Below are positions 1-5,204 of a DNA stretch of 6,739 nucleotides, in pieces; position 1 is the first letter of the stretch, and every line of letters begins with the position of its first letter. A program made the translations under genes and the position numbers. Source of the stretch: Chloroflexota bacterium. Lineage in GTDB: Bacteria; Chloroflexota; Anaerolineae; Anaerolineales; JACQED01. Below the pieces are notes generated by a model, which worked only from the letters and a program-made list of their open reading frames with translations, had not been told where the DNA came from and made no database searches. The stretch is taken from positions 1-6,739 of the forward strand of contig JACQED010000429.1 of assembly GCA_016200785.1 (NCBI GenBank), in the 5' to 3' direction.

Positions 1-696
1 GCGGCGAATTTGCGCCTCAAGCCGGAGCAGATCATCGCCGTCGCCGCGAAAGATGGAAAGAATCTCGACCGGGTGCTGGTGGCGATTGCCAAAGCCGAGC
101 CGGAGATCGTCGCCGCGCTGGGCCGCGCCCTGCCCGAATACCGCTGGCGGCTGGCGTGGACGGCCATCACCGGCGCGGCCTCCACCTCGGCCGCCATCGC
201 CCTCGCGCCTCTGCCGATTGTTGACGTGATTCCCCTGCTTGCAGTGCAATCGTCGCTCGTCCTCGGCATCGCGCGCATCTACAACTACGACGTCACGCCG
301 GAGCGCGCGAAGGAACTCGCGGTGACGTTCGGCCTCGGCTTTCTCGGCCGCACCCTGTTTCAAGAACTGAGCAAGCTCGGCGGCCCGCCCGGCTGGCTAT
401 TGTCGGCGGCCATCGCCTCTTCGACGACGGTTGTGATGGGCTACGCGGCGATTATGTGGTTCGAGAAGGGGGAGAAGTTGACCGGCGAGTCACTCAAGAA
501 GATCACGCAGGGGATGGTGGATTACATGCTCAACTCTCTGCGCGATCTCGGCAAACGCAAGCCGGCGAAGAAGAGCCTGCAAGAGTCGGTGGCCGAGGCG
601 CTCGCCAATTCGCCGCTTGCGGCCGATCGCGGCGTGCTGGACAAAGAGGTAGAGATGGAAACTCCCAATCCCCAATCTGCAACCACCAATCACTAG
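1..696 (+). CDS. GTPase / DUF697 membrane protein, C-terminal part (5' truncated by window edge)
   Basis: This is the 3' part of a gene that begins upstream. The frame is open from base 1, and the TTG at base 10 lies inside a domain, so it is not the start. Counting from the first codon, residues 10-30 (IIAVAAKDGKNLDRVLVAI) look like the last strand and helix of an Era/EngA-like G domain, with AAK in place of the usual G5 SAK. Residues 49-160 match the DUF697 pattern: two hydrophobic hairpins with APLPIVDVIPLLAVQSSLV at 69-87, then FLGRTLFQELSKLGGPPGW and a TTVVMGYA segment. GTPases with a C-terminal DUF697 domain are known as membrane-associated proteins of poorly defined role. The basic stretch at 185-192 (GKRKPAKK) follows the last hydrophobic segment. 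The last dozen residues (METPNPQSATTNH) are encoded by a 7-bp repeat tract and look like an acquired tail. The gene converges on the sulfurtransferase gene with a 4-base overlap. The family call is firm; the function is not known. Confidence 0.8.
   Translation, partial: AANLRLKPEQIIAVAAKDGKNLDRVLVAIAKAEPEIVAALGRALPEYRWRLAWTAITGAASTSAAIALAPLPIVDVIPLLAVQSSLVLGIARIYNYDVTPERAKELAVTFGLGFLGRTLFQELSKLGGPPGWLLSAAIASSTTVVMGYAAIMWFEKGEKLTGESLKKITQGMVDYMLNSLRDLGKRKPAKKSLQESVAEALANSPLAADRGVLDKEVEMETPNPQSATTNH
664..693. repeat. degenerate 7-bp tandem tract at a convergent gene end
   Basis: Four heptamers follow each other: CCCAATC, CCCAATC, TGCAACC, ACCAATC (664-691), running into the CTAG at 693-696. 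The tract encodes the end of the GTPase/DUF697 protein. On the other strand it directly follows the sulfurtransferase stop codon. The unit is close to the AAATCCC heptamer found at 6516-6543. Confidence 0.7.
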
Positions 697-1538
697 CCCT
701 TGGCCCTCGCCCGCCTCTCATCCCTTATCCACTCGCTCCACGATCCCAAATAGAGCCGCGCGCCTTTCAGCCCGGCGTGTTCCATCGCCACGAGATGATG
801 TGCCGAAGTCACGCCGGAGCCGCAGTACACCACGGCGTTCTCCGGCCGCACACCGCCCAGCAACGCCTCGAACTGCGCTTTCAATTCATCGGGCGTCAGA
901 AACGTCCCCTCTGGCGTGAGATTGTCGCCATGAAAACGATTCGCCGCGCCGGGGATGCGACCCGCGATCGGATCAATCGGCTCCTGCTCGCCCCGGTAGC
1001 GAATCGCCGTTCGCGCGTCGATCAGGCGATACGCTGGATCGATCCTGATCCGATCGACTTCCTCTGTGACGGCGATCCACTCCGGGTGCGCCTCGCCCTC
1101 GAAGCGCGCGGGCGCGCGGGACTCGATCCCGGCGCGGGTCGGCCTGCCCTCGCGCATCCACTTGGGGAAGCCGCCGTCCAGCACGGCCACCGCGTCGTGG
1201 TCGAAATACCTCAGCATCCACCACAGCCGCGCGGCAAACGCGCCGCCGGCCGTGTCGTAGATGACGACCTGCTTGCTCGAGTCGATCCCCCAATTGGAAA
1301 GCCGCGCTTTGAATTGCTCCGGGTCGGGGAGAGGATGGCGGCCACTCGTCGGCGTGATCGGCCCGGCGAGGTCGCGGTCAAGGCTGGCGTATGCCGCGCC
1401 GGGGATGTGCGCCTTTTGATATTCGGCGAAGCCCCACTCCGGCTCTTTCAACTCGAAGCGGCAATCCACGATGATCCAGACCGGATCGTCGAGGTGGGAG
1501 GCGAGAAGGCTGGTGGAGACGAGAGTCGTGTAATTCAT
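693..1538 (-). CDS. sseA: 3-mercaptopyruvate/thiosulfate sulfurtransferase (two rhodanese domains)
   Basis: The 281-residue product has the usual length and layout of the SseA/MST/TST family: an inactive N-terminal rhodanese domain (about 10-130) and a catalytic C-terminal one (about 155-278). Domain 1 carries AHIPGAAY at 43-50, YDTAGGAFAARLWWMLR at 94-110 and VLDGGFPKW at 119-127. Domain 2 carries LIDAR at 172-176, a RYRG/EPIDP segment and AGRIPGAAN at 192-200. The active-site loop is CGSGVT at 239-244, with C239 the predicted persulfide-forming cysteine. In this family CG[ST]GVT is typical of mercaptopyruvate-type enzymes and CRKGV of thiosulfate-type, so 3-mercaptopyruvate is the likelier sulfur donor. 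GSWSEW at 265-270 is also typical. There is no signal peptide, so it should be cytoplasmic. The ATG has AGGA six bases upstream. The TAG stop overlaps that of the convergent GTPase gene. It probably follows the NimA-like gene in transcription, across a 112-base gap with a large inverted repeat. Confidence 0.93.
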   Translation of the reverse strand: MNYTTLVSTSLLASHLDDPVWIIVDCRFELKEPEWGFAEYQKAHIPGAAYASLDRDLAGPITPTSGRHPLPDPEQFKARLSNWGIDSSKQVVIYDTAGGAFAARLWWMLRYFDHDAVAVLDGGFPKWMREGRPTRAGIESRAPARFEGEAHPEWIAVTEEVDRIRIDPAYRLIDARTAIRYRGEQEPIDPIAGRIPGAANRFHGDNLTPEGTFLTPDELKAQFEALLGGVRPENAVVYCGSGVTSAHHLVAMEHAGLKGARLYLGSWSEWIRDERRARAKG

Positions 1539-1544
1539 TGTGAT

Positions 1545-1548
1545 TCCT
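1545..1548 (-). promoter_or_regulatory. ribosome binding site of the sulfurtransferase gene
   Basis: Read on the minus strand, AGGA lies six bases before the ATG at 1538-1536, which supports this start. Confidence 0.6.
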
Positions 1549-1574
1549 GAAAACCAAGAGAGGAGGGAACGGAT

Positions 1575-1671
1575 GGCCGGTCAGCGGATGGGAGAGCGGA
1601 TTAGCCGATGGATTCGAGTCCACAACTGCCATGATCTATCCGCTAATCCGTTACATATCCGCTGACCAGCC
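1575..1671. repeat. large imperfect inverted repeat built from ATCCGCTA-like units
   Basis: The left arm (about 1575-1611) and right arm (about 1636-1671) pair with few mismatches around a loop of about 24 bases. Perfect blocks are GTCAGCGGAT (1580-1589) with ATCCGCTGAC (1657-1666), and CGGATTAGC (1597-1605) with GCTAATCCG (1642-1650). A short unmatched stretch of 7 and 6 bases sits between the blocks. Each arm is itself made of degenerate copies of an ATCCGCTA-type unit. It lies between two minus-strand genes and contains the TAA stop (1653-1651) and last codons of the NimA-like gene. It could form a long hairpin in the transcript and slow or stop transcription or decay, but there is no T-tract, so it is not a standard rho-independent terminator. 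Confidence 0.75.
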
Positions 1672-2256
1672 TCGCCCCACTTCCCTCAACCCCTCCTCCG
1701 ACAACGCCGGCCACTCGTCGCTCTGATCCGCCTGAGCGGGCCAGTTGCGTTTGCCGCTCCAGGATTCGATCTGGATGGCGTAAACGCTCGTGCGCTTCAG
1801 TTCGCCGTCGGTGATCGGGCGATACTCGTGGCCGGGGCGCATGTGCGGGAAGTATTTGCCGATCAGCCCGTACAGCGCGCGGCGTTTCTCCTCGGCATCC
1901 TCCAGCACGCGAATCTTGCCGAAGGCGACGACGCCCTCGTACTGAATGCTGAACTCGAGCGCGACGTTCGACGGCAGAAGCCGCCCGGCCTCGTTCGTCC
2001 CGAAGCACACTTCGGGGAACTGCTCGGCGTTCGCCCTCACGCGCCCGGTGGCATTCGAATGAAAGATTATCTCGTGCCGCTCGGCGTCGTACCAGAACGT
2101 CGTCATGTTGACGAACGGTTGAGTCTCCCAGCGCGTCGCCACGTAGCCCACCTGTGCGCGGGCCAGATGCGCGCGGATCGCGTCGTCGTCAAGCGCGTAT
2201 TCGGGGCGGCGCTGTTGGCTGGGCGGGGTCACTTTCAGATCATAGTCGCGGGGCAT
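1651..2256 (-). CDS. pyridoxamine 5'-phosphate oxidase-family (NimA-like) FMN-binding protein
   Basis: The 201-residue protein matches the split-barrel flavin-binding superfamily in its NimA-like branch (nitroimidazole-resistance-type, PF12900-like). Residues 19-80 hold the opening EYALDDDAIRAHLARAQVGYVAT, then QPFVNMTTFWYDAERHEIIFHSN and a GRVRANAE helix. Residues 100-140 hold EFSIQYEGVVAFGKIRVLED and EEKRRALYGLIGKYFP. Residues 154-171 (KRTSVYAIQIESWSGKRNW) are the usual closing strand. Members bind FMN and reduce small molecules or bind heme/F420-like cofactors; the substrate here cannot be read from sequence. The start is the ATG at 2256-2254, with AGAGGA four bases upstream. An in-frame TTG eleven codons earlier has no ribosome site and would extend into low-information sequence. 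The C-terminal GWSADM and the TAA stop come from a repeat tract. The gene is cytoplasmic and lies 71 bases downstream of the hydrolase gene. Confidence 0.85.
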   Translation of the reverse strand: MPRDYDLKVTPPSQQRRPEYALDDDAIRAHLARAQVGYVATRWETQPFVNMTTFWYDAERHEIIFHSNATGRVRANAEQFPEVCFGTNEAGRLLPSNVALEFSIQYEGVVAFGKIRVLEDAEEKRRALYGLIGKYFPHMRPGHEYRPITDGELKRTSVYAIQIESWSGKRNWPAQADQSDEWPALSEEGLREVGRGWSADM

Positions 2257-2260
2257 AACA

Positions 2261-2266
2261 TCCTCT
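2261..2266 (-). promoter_or_regulatory. ribosome binding site that fixes the NimA-like start
   Basis: AGAGGA on the minus strand, four bases before the ATG at 2256. It decides for this start against the TTG at 2289-2287. Confidence 0.7.
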
Positions 2267-2290
2267 GTCGGTGGGGGATGCTGATTCAAA

Positions 2291-2330
2291 TCAAATCAGC
2301 GTTCATCTGCGTTCACCAGCGTCCCGTTCA
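2291..2330. repeat. degenerate 10-bp tract containing the hydrolase stop codon
   Basis: Units CAGCGTTCAT, CTGCGTTCAC and CAGCGTCC followed by CGTTCAC repeat with a period of about 10 bases, after a short TCAAATCAAATCAG lead. The TGA stop of the minus-strand hydrolase gene (2330-2328) lies in its last unit. It fills most of the 71-base gap between two minus-strand genes. Confidence 0.6.
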
Positions 2331-3584
2331 CCTATTCGCTTTCACGTAAGCCGTGATCAACGGCATGATACTGCTGAGCTCGTAAGTCTCCTGGCCCGGC
2401 AGGTCAGCGCCCCCCGCGCCGTACACGCAGAAGCCGATCATGTACGGGTCTTGCTGGGCCAACTTATCATACCACGCCAATTGATCCACGTAGAACTGCT
2501 CCGCGTTGTCGGTGAGTCCCTGCGCGCGCCACCAATCGCGGAACGCGAGCCAGCCCGGGCCGGCCGGCCCCGGTCTGCGCCCCATCGCCACCAGCCCATC
2601 CACGCCGGCCTCTGAGACGACGAGCGGGATCCTCAAGCCGGCAGGGATCAGCACGTCACGATACCACCAACGATAACGAAAGGCGAGCACGCCGCGATCC
2701 TCGTACTCCGGCATCCCCGGCAAACCCTTGCCGAACCACAGGTCAAACGTCGGCGCGCCATATTCGTGCAGAGTCAGAATCCCGCCGCAATGATACGCGG
2801 CGCGAATGGCGGGCAAAAACTTGAGAAACTGATCCATCTCCGGCGTCCCCGTGCTGAAGCCGCCGACCGCCGCGCGAAAGCCGAGTTCGTACATGCGGCA
2901 GGCGCGGCGCGCTTCGAACTGCGCGTACCAATCCATCTGCCCCGGATCAGGCTCGTTCCAGCCCTCCCAAAAATCCACGCCGGGGTTGGCCTGATAGCGC
3001 GCGAGATTCGCCTGCACGAACTCGTCGGCCTTTTCGATCGGATTGCCCTGCCCCATGCCCGACTGATCCACGACGAAACGCCCGACCGTCACCGTGCCGG
3101 GCGAAACTTTTTTCACCTCGGCCAGAAAGCCCACGTCGTCCACTGCCTTCATCACCGTCGGATGCGTTTCGCGGACGAACTGCATGAACGACGGCGAACT
3201 GTTGCGGCTGACGTGCAGGCCGAGGCGGCTTCCGCTCCCGTGCCAGTTGAAGGGCTTGTTCGGCCCGCTCCACGGCTCGGCCGTCGGAACGGTGACGACG
3301 ACCGTGGGGGCGATGGTCGGCGCGAAATCGAATCCGTGCGGCGTGGGAAGCGGGAGCGCGGTCGCCGTCGGCGGCGCGACGTCGGTGGGGACGGCCTCGC
3401 CGGTGGGCGACGCGATCGGCGTGCCCATCACGAGCAACGGTTGAGGCGCGGCCCCGGCCCCCGGCGACGTTCGGCGCGACATCAGCGCGAGTCCGAACAG
3501 GCCGCCGATGCCCAGCAAAATCAACGCGCCGAGGCCGATGAGGATGTGACCGATGAGGACGCTGAGAGGGCGACGGGGAGCCAC
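2328..3584 (-). CDS. membrane-anchored clan GH-A glycoside-hydrolase-like protein
   Basis: The 418-residue protein has three parts. Residues 1-10 are short and basic, and 11-35 form one hydrophobic helix, so this is a signal anchor or signal peptide. Residues 38-108 are a Pro/Thr/Ala-rich linker (PTATALPLPTP and similar). Residues about 112-415 look like a TIM-barrel hydrolase. WNEPDP at 209-214 carries the acid/base Glu (E211) in the WNEP context of clan GH-A. LHEYG at 272-276 fits the strand before the nucleophile, and LVVSEAG at 321-327 supplies the likely nucleophile E325, so both catalytic acids appear present. The exact GH family and sugar substrate cannot be assigned. The start is a GTG; AGGG lies six bases upstream, and an in-frame TGA lies a few codons further upstream, so no earlier start is possible. 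The catalytic domain should face outward. It is the first of three co-oriented genes and diverges from the DUF2442 unit. Confidence 0.75.
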   Translation of the reverse strand: MAPRRPLSVLIGHILIGLGALILLGIGGLFGLALMSRRTSPGAGAAPQPLLVMGTPIASPTGEAVPTDVAPPTATALPLPTPHGFDFAPTIAPTVVVTVPTAEPWSGPNKPFNWHGSGSRLGLHVSRNSSPSFMQFVRETHPTVMKAVDDVGFLAEVKKVSPGTVTVGRFVVDQSGMGQGNPIEKADEFVQANLARYQANPGVDFWEGWNEPDPGQMDWYAQFEARRACRMYELGFRAAVGGFSTGTPEMDQFLKFLPAIRAAYHCGGILTLHEYGAPTFDLWFGKGLPGMPEYEDRGVLAFRYRWWYRDVLIPAGLRIPLVVSEAGVDGLVAMGRRPGPAGPGWLAFRDWWRAQGLTDNAEQFYVDQLAWYDKLAQQDPYMIGFCVYGAGGADLPGQETYELSSIMPLITAYVKANR

Positions 3585-3590
3585 GGGGTG

Positions 3591-3594
3591 CCCT
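3591..3594 (-). promoter_or_regulatory. ribosome binding site of the GTG-start hydrolase gene
   Basis: AGGG on the minus strand with a six-base spacer to the GTG at 3584-3582. It supports the non-ATG start. Confidence 0.5.
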
Positions 3595-3632
3595 CATGCG
3601 AGATCGGTCACAGACGCGTCCGACAATGCGTG

Positions 3633-3638
3633 TATAAT
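3633..3638 (+). promoter_or_regulatory. -10 box (TATAAT) upstream of the DUF4160 remnant / DUF2442 gene
   Basis: A perfect TATAAT, preceded by TG, lies in the 130-base gap between divergent genes. The -35 region is poor (CAGACG or GTCACA at usable spacings), so the box is supported mainly by its sequence and place. Transcription would start near 3645, leaving a leader of only about eight bases before the ATG at 3653. Confidence 0.5.
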
Positions 3639-3652
3639 GGCGAAGAATCTCA

Positions 3653-3718
3653 ATGCCATTTCGGATGATCGAGGGATATCGTGTGGGGTTCTATTCCAGC
3701 GATGAAGATGTGGCATGA
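3653..3718 (+). pseudogene. DUF4160-like N-terminal fragment (21 codons)
   Basis: A short open frame starts with ATG and encodes a 21-residue peptide beginning MPFRMIEGYRVGFYSSDED. This resembles the first strands of DUF4160 proteins, which read like MPxxxxIxGYRxxFYSxD followed by an EPPHVHV motif and a total length of about 80 residues. The histidine motif and everything after it are missing here. The stop TGA overlaps the DUF2442 start as ATGA (3715-3718). DUF4160 and DUF2442 genes are commonly adjacent in bacteria, often compared with toxin-antitoxin pairs although their function is not established. I infer that an internal deletion removed most of the first gene and left the second intact. 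What remains may act as a leader frame that couples translation to DUF2442. The match is by eye over 19 residues, so chance cannot be excluded. Confidence 0.55.
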
Positions 3719-3966
3719 ACACTTCGGATAGCGCGAAAGAGGTGGCGGCCGTCGCCGTGCGATTCACGGATAGCATGGTTTACATCGCGCTGTCTGATGG
3801 GCGCGAGATCGGCGTGCCTCTGGCGCGATATGCTTTTCTGGCCCAGGCCACGCAAGAGCAACTCAGCCACTGGCAGATCGAGCCGGGTGGTTTTGTGGTG
3901 TACTGGCCGAAACTGGATGACGGCCTCGAAGTGGTTCATTTGCTTAGCCCGTTGGCCGTAGCCTGA
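3715..3966 (+). CDS. DUF2442 domain protein
   Basis: The 83-residue protein is almost entirely a DUF2442 domain. Residues 13-22 (VAVRFTDSMV) and 23-36 (YIALSDGREIGVPL) form the opening strands. ARYAFLAQATQEQLSHW at 37-53 is the family helix, and GGFVVYWPKLDDGLEVVHLL at 58-77 matches the usual G-hW-xLDEDLSVEGLL ending. The family is small and of unknown biochemical role; it is often encoded beside a DUF4160 protein, and a remnant of one overlaps this start by ATGA. There is no good Shine-Dalgarno sequence before the ATG (only a weak GAAG), so translation probably depends on coupling to the upstream short frame. A strong terminator begins 22 bases after the stop. There is no signal peptide or membrane segment. 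Confidence 0.85.
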   Translation: MNTSDSAKEVAAVAVRFTDSMVYIALSDGREIGVPLARYAFLAQATQEQLSHWQIEPGGFVVYWPKLDDGLEVVHLLSPLAVA

Positions 3967-3988
3967 CGACGATTCTGAAAAATACATC

Positions 3989-4012
3989 GCCCCGAAAGGG
4001 GCTTTTTGTTTT
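3989..4012 (+). terminator. rho-independent terminator after DUF2442
   Basis: The stem GCCCC / GGGGC closes a GAAA tetraloop and is followed by TTTTTGTTTT. The stem is perfect and lies 22 bases after the stop codon, so the unit 3633-4012 ends here. Confidence 0.92.
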
Positions 4013-4054
4013 CCGGGCTTGTCAGCCGAACCTCGCTCGTCTCGAATGGTCGGC

Positions 4055-4069
4055 AAAGTGTACCACTTT
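4055..4069. promoter_or_regulatory. perfect dyad AAAGTG-TAC-CACTTT, possible operator
   Basis: Six-base arms pair perfectly around a three-base centre. The dyad ends three bases before the -35 hexamer of the promoter at 4073-4100. A regulator bound here would touch RNA polymerase, as activator or repressor. A single matching half-site (AAAGTGG) occurs in the leader near 4234. No regulator gene is visible in the window. Confidence 0.5.
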
Positions 4070-4072
4070 CAT

Positions 4073-4100
4073 TTGACTTCTGCGTAGGTTGTTCTAAAAT
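4073..4100 (+). promoter_or_regulatory. sigma70-type promoter of the orphan gene at 4260
   Basis: TTGACT (4073-4078) and TAAAAT (4095-4100) each match the consensus at five of six bases, with a 16-base spacer. Transcription would start near 4107 and give a leader of about 150 bases before the ATG at 4260. I saw no known riboswitch or strong hairpin in that leader. Confidence 0.65.
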
Positions 4101-4246
4101 GATGGCCGTCGCGCTTGAACATCGTCCTAAAAGATGCGAATGCTTCGACGACGGGTCGGTGGGCCGGGTCCAACAATTTGCCCGATGGACTCGACACGGC
4201 GAAATTGATCGGAGTTGAAAAAGCAGGTTGACCAAAGTGGACGACT

Positions 4247-4252
4247 GGAGGA
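4247..4252 (+). promoter_or_regulatory. strong Shine-Dalgarno GGAGGA that fixes the start at 4260
   Basis: GGAGGA with a seven-base spacer precedes the ATG at 4260. The in-frame TTG at 4215 has GGAG directly abutting it with no usable spacer, so the shorter product is preferred. Confidence 0.75.
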
Positions 4253-4259
4253 TGCTCGG

Positions 4260-4661
4260 ATGACGGTGTGGGCCTACGCTGACGGCGATACCCGCTCGTT
4301 GGCAATGCCCGCCGCGGTGAAGCGCAAAGCCTTCGCCACGCTCAAGCGCCGGCAGATCACGGGAGCGCGGGCGCTGGTGCGGCTGTATACTGCCGCTCTG
4401 CTACTGCTGCTCAAAGATGTCGTCATCATTCCGGACGTCGTCATAGAAATCGATCGCGAGTATCCGGGCTATGATGCCGATATCAAAGCCATGCTACTTC
4501 TGAAGTTCCATCGGGAGGGGGCAGACGTTGCCGCGGAGACCATCGCGTTCGCCCATATCGGCAAGAAGGCGAAAGCCCATGATGCCGCGTGGCAGGTTTT
4601 TGTCGGGCTGAAAGAGCCTGACCTGAAAGTAACTTGGGCTGAAGTGGAGAAAGTGCTGTGA
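4260..4661 (+). CDS. unrecognised 133-residue protein
   Basis: I do not recognise this family. The protein opens with MTVWAYADGD and continues with a basic helix-forming stretch (KRKAFATLKRRQ, 21-32). A hydrophobic helix ARALVRLYTAALLLLLK (36-52) follows, then a strand DVVIEIDREYPGYD (59-72) with acidic residues E63, D65 and E67. The C-terminal part has AETIAFAHIGKKAKAHDAAW (92-111) and a PDLKVTWAEVEKVL ending. A strand with spaced acidic residues, a following helix, and a later conserved-looking GKK..AHDAA segment could fit a small RNase H-like or nuclease fold, but this is weak inference. The hydrophobic stretch is short and amphipathic enough to be a buried helix rather than a membrane span. 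The gene has its own promoter, a dyad next to it, a strong ribosome site and a terminator-like hairpin downstream, so it is an independent unit. Confidence 0.8.
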   Translation: MTVWAYADGDTRSLAMPAAVKRKAFATLKRRQITGARALVRLYTAALLLLLKDVVIIPDVVIEIDREYPGYDADIKAMLLLKFHREGADVAAETIAFAHIGKKAKAHDAAWQVFVGLKEPDLKVTWAEVEKVL

Positions 4662-4669
4662 GGAATCAA

Positions 4670-4687
4670 AAAGCCGGGGGGGGCTTT
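4670..4687. terminator. weak terminator-like hairpin with a G8 run
   Basis: AAAGCC and GGCTTT pair around a loop of six G, nine bases after the stop at 4661. The plus strand has only three T after the stem and a preceding A-tract; the minus strand reads GGCTTTTTG and would be the better terminator. It may be an eroded or bidirectional terminator. The run of eight G (4676-4683) is prone to length error. Confidence 0.4.
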
Positions 4688-4757
4688 CGCCGCTAATGCC
4701 TTCTTTAGCCCTGGACTGGCTACCAGAGGTTCGGAGAGGCCACCCGGCACACCCATA

Positions 4758-4807
4758 GATTACTCCAACTCCTCCACCCTGTCAACCGTTGTTACCGCAG
4801 AGTAATC
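4758..4807. repeat. separated 8-bp inverted repeat before the nuclease gene
   Basis: GATTACTC (4758-4765) and GAGTAATC (4800-4807) are perfect complements 34 bases apart, ending a few bases before the ribosome site of the nuclease gene. This could be a paired operator or mRNA stem. The rest of the gap 4662-4825 shows no gene and no convincing promoter. Confidence 0.3.
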
Positions 4808-4812
4808 GAAAA

Positions 4813-4818
4813 AAGGAG
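4813..4818 (+). promoter_or_regulatory. strong Shine-Dalgarno AAGGAG of the nuclease gene
   Basis: AAGGAG lies seven bases before the ATG at 4826 and supports that start. Confidence 0.75.
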
Positions 4819-4825
4819 ACCCGCT

Positions 4826-5194
4826 ATGTATTCCTACAAAGCCAAAGTCGCCCGCGTCGTGGACGGCGACACGCTGTATCTCGACATTGACCTGGGGCTG
4901 ACGGTGCGCACGATCACCGACGTGCGGCTGGTCGGCGTCAACACGCCGGAGGTCGTCGGCCAAGACAAAGAAGCCGGGCTGAAGGCTAAAGCCTACGTCG
5001 AGCAGGCCCTGCCGGCCGGCAGCACGGTCTACGTCACGACGTACAAGGCCGAAAAGTATGGCCGATACCTGGCCGACATCTGGTATCTGCCCGGCGTGGC
5101 GGACCTCGAGCGGATCAAGAAAGAGGGCCGGCATCTCAACAAAGAATTGCTCGACAAAGGGCTGGCTGTGCCCTTCATGGTGCCGAAGCAATAG
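4826..5194 (+). CDS. staphylococcal-nuclease-like (thermonuclease/SNase domain) protein
   Basis: The 122-residue protein is a single SNase OB-fold domain, which in known members cleaves DNA and RNA phosphodiester bonds with Ca2+. VVDGDTLYLDIDL (11-23) gives the metal-binding strand with D13 and D15. VRLVGVNTPE (33-42) carries R34, T40 and E42, and KYGRYLADIW (77-86) carries R80. These correspond to R35, T41, E43 and R87 of the staphylococcal enzyme, so the catalytic set looks complete. N39 stands where that enzyme has D40, a common change in this family. The C-terminal LNKELLDKGLAVPF (104-117) is the usual last helix. There is no signal peptide, unlike secreted nucleases, so it should act in the cytoplasm or leave by another route. 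It is shorter than the secreted forms and similar to compact phage and chromosomal versions. The next gene starts 11 bases after the stop and is probably co-transcribed. Confidence 0.88.
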   Translation: MYSYKAKVARVVDGDTLYLDIDLGLTVRTITDVRLVGVNTPEVVGQDKEAGLKAKAYVEQALPAGSTVYVTTYKAEKYGRYLADIWYLPGVADLERIKKEGRHLNKELLDKGLAVPFMVPKQ

Positions 5195-5204
5195 GGGGAG
5201 ATTC

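Noticed and set aside
456..1550. A 364-codon plus-strand open frame across the GTPase end and the sulfurtransferase gene
   Set aside because: It is out of frame with one real gene and antisense to the other; the product shows no domain.
2766..3668. A 300-codon plus-strand open frame opposite the hydrolase gene
   Set aside because: Low-complexity Arg-rich translation without motifs, antisense to a gene with a membrane anchor, linker and catalytic residues.
4099..4218. Small frame beginning MMAVALEHRPKRCECF in the leader of the orphan gene
   Set aside because: Its ATG codons overlap or directly follow the -10 box, so the predicted transcript would start downstream of them; no ribosome site and no recognisable motif.
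4215..4259. Longer N-terminus of the orphan protein from a TTG start
   Set aside because: No usable Shine-Dalgarno spacing before the TTG, whereas GGAGGA precedes the ATG at 4260 by seven bases.
4688..4812. Promoter for the nuclease operon (TAGATT near 4756)
   Set aside because: Only four of six bases match and no -35 element lies at a usable distance, so I could not support a call.
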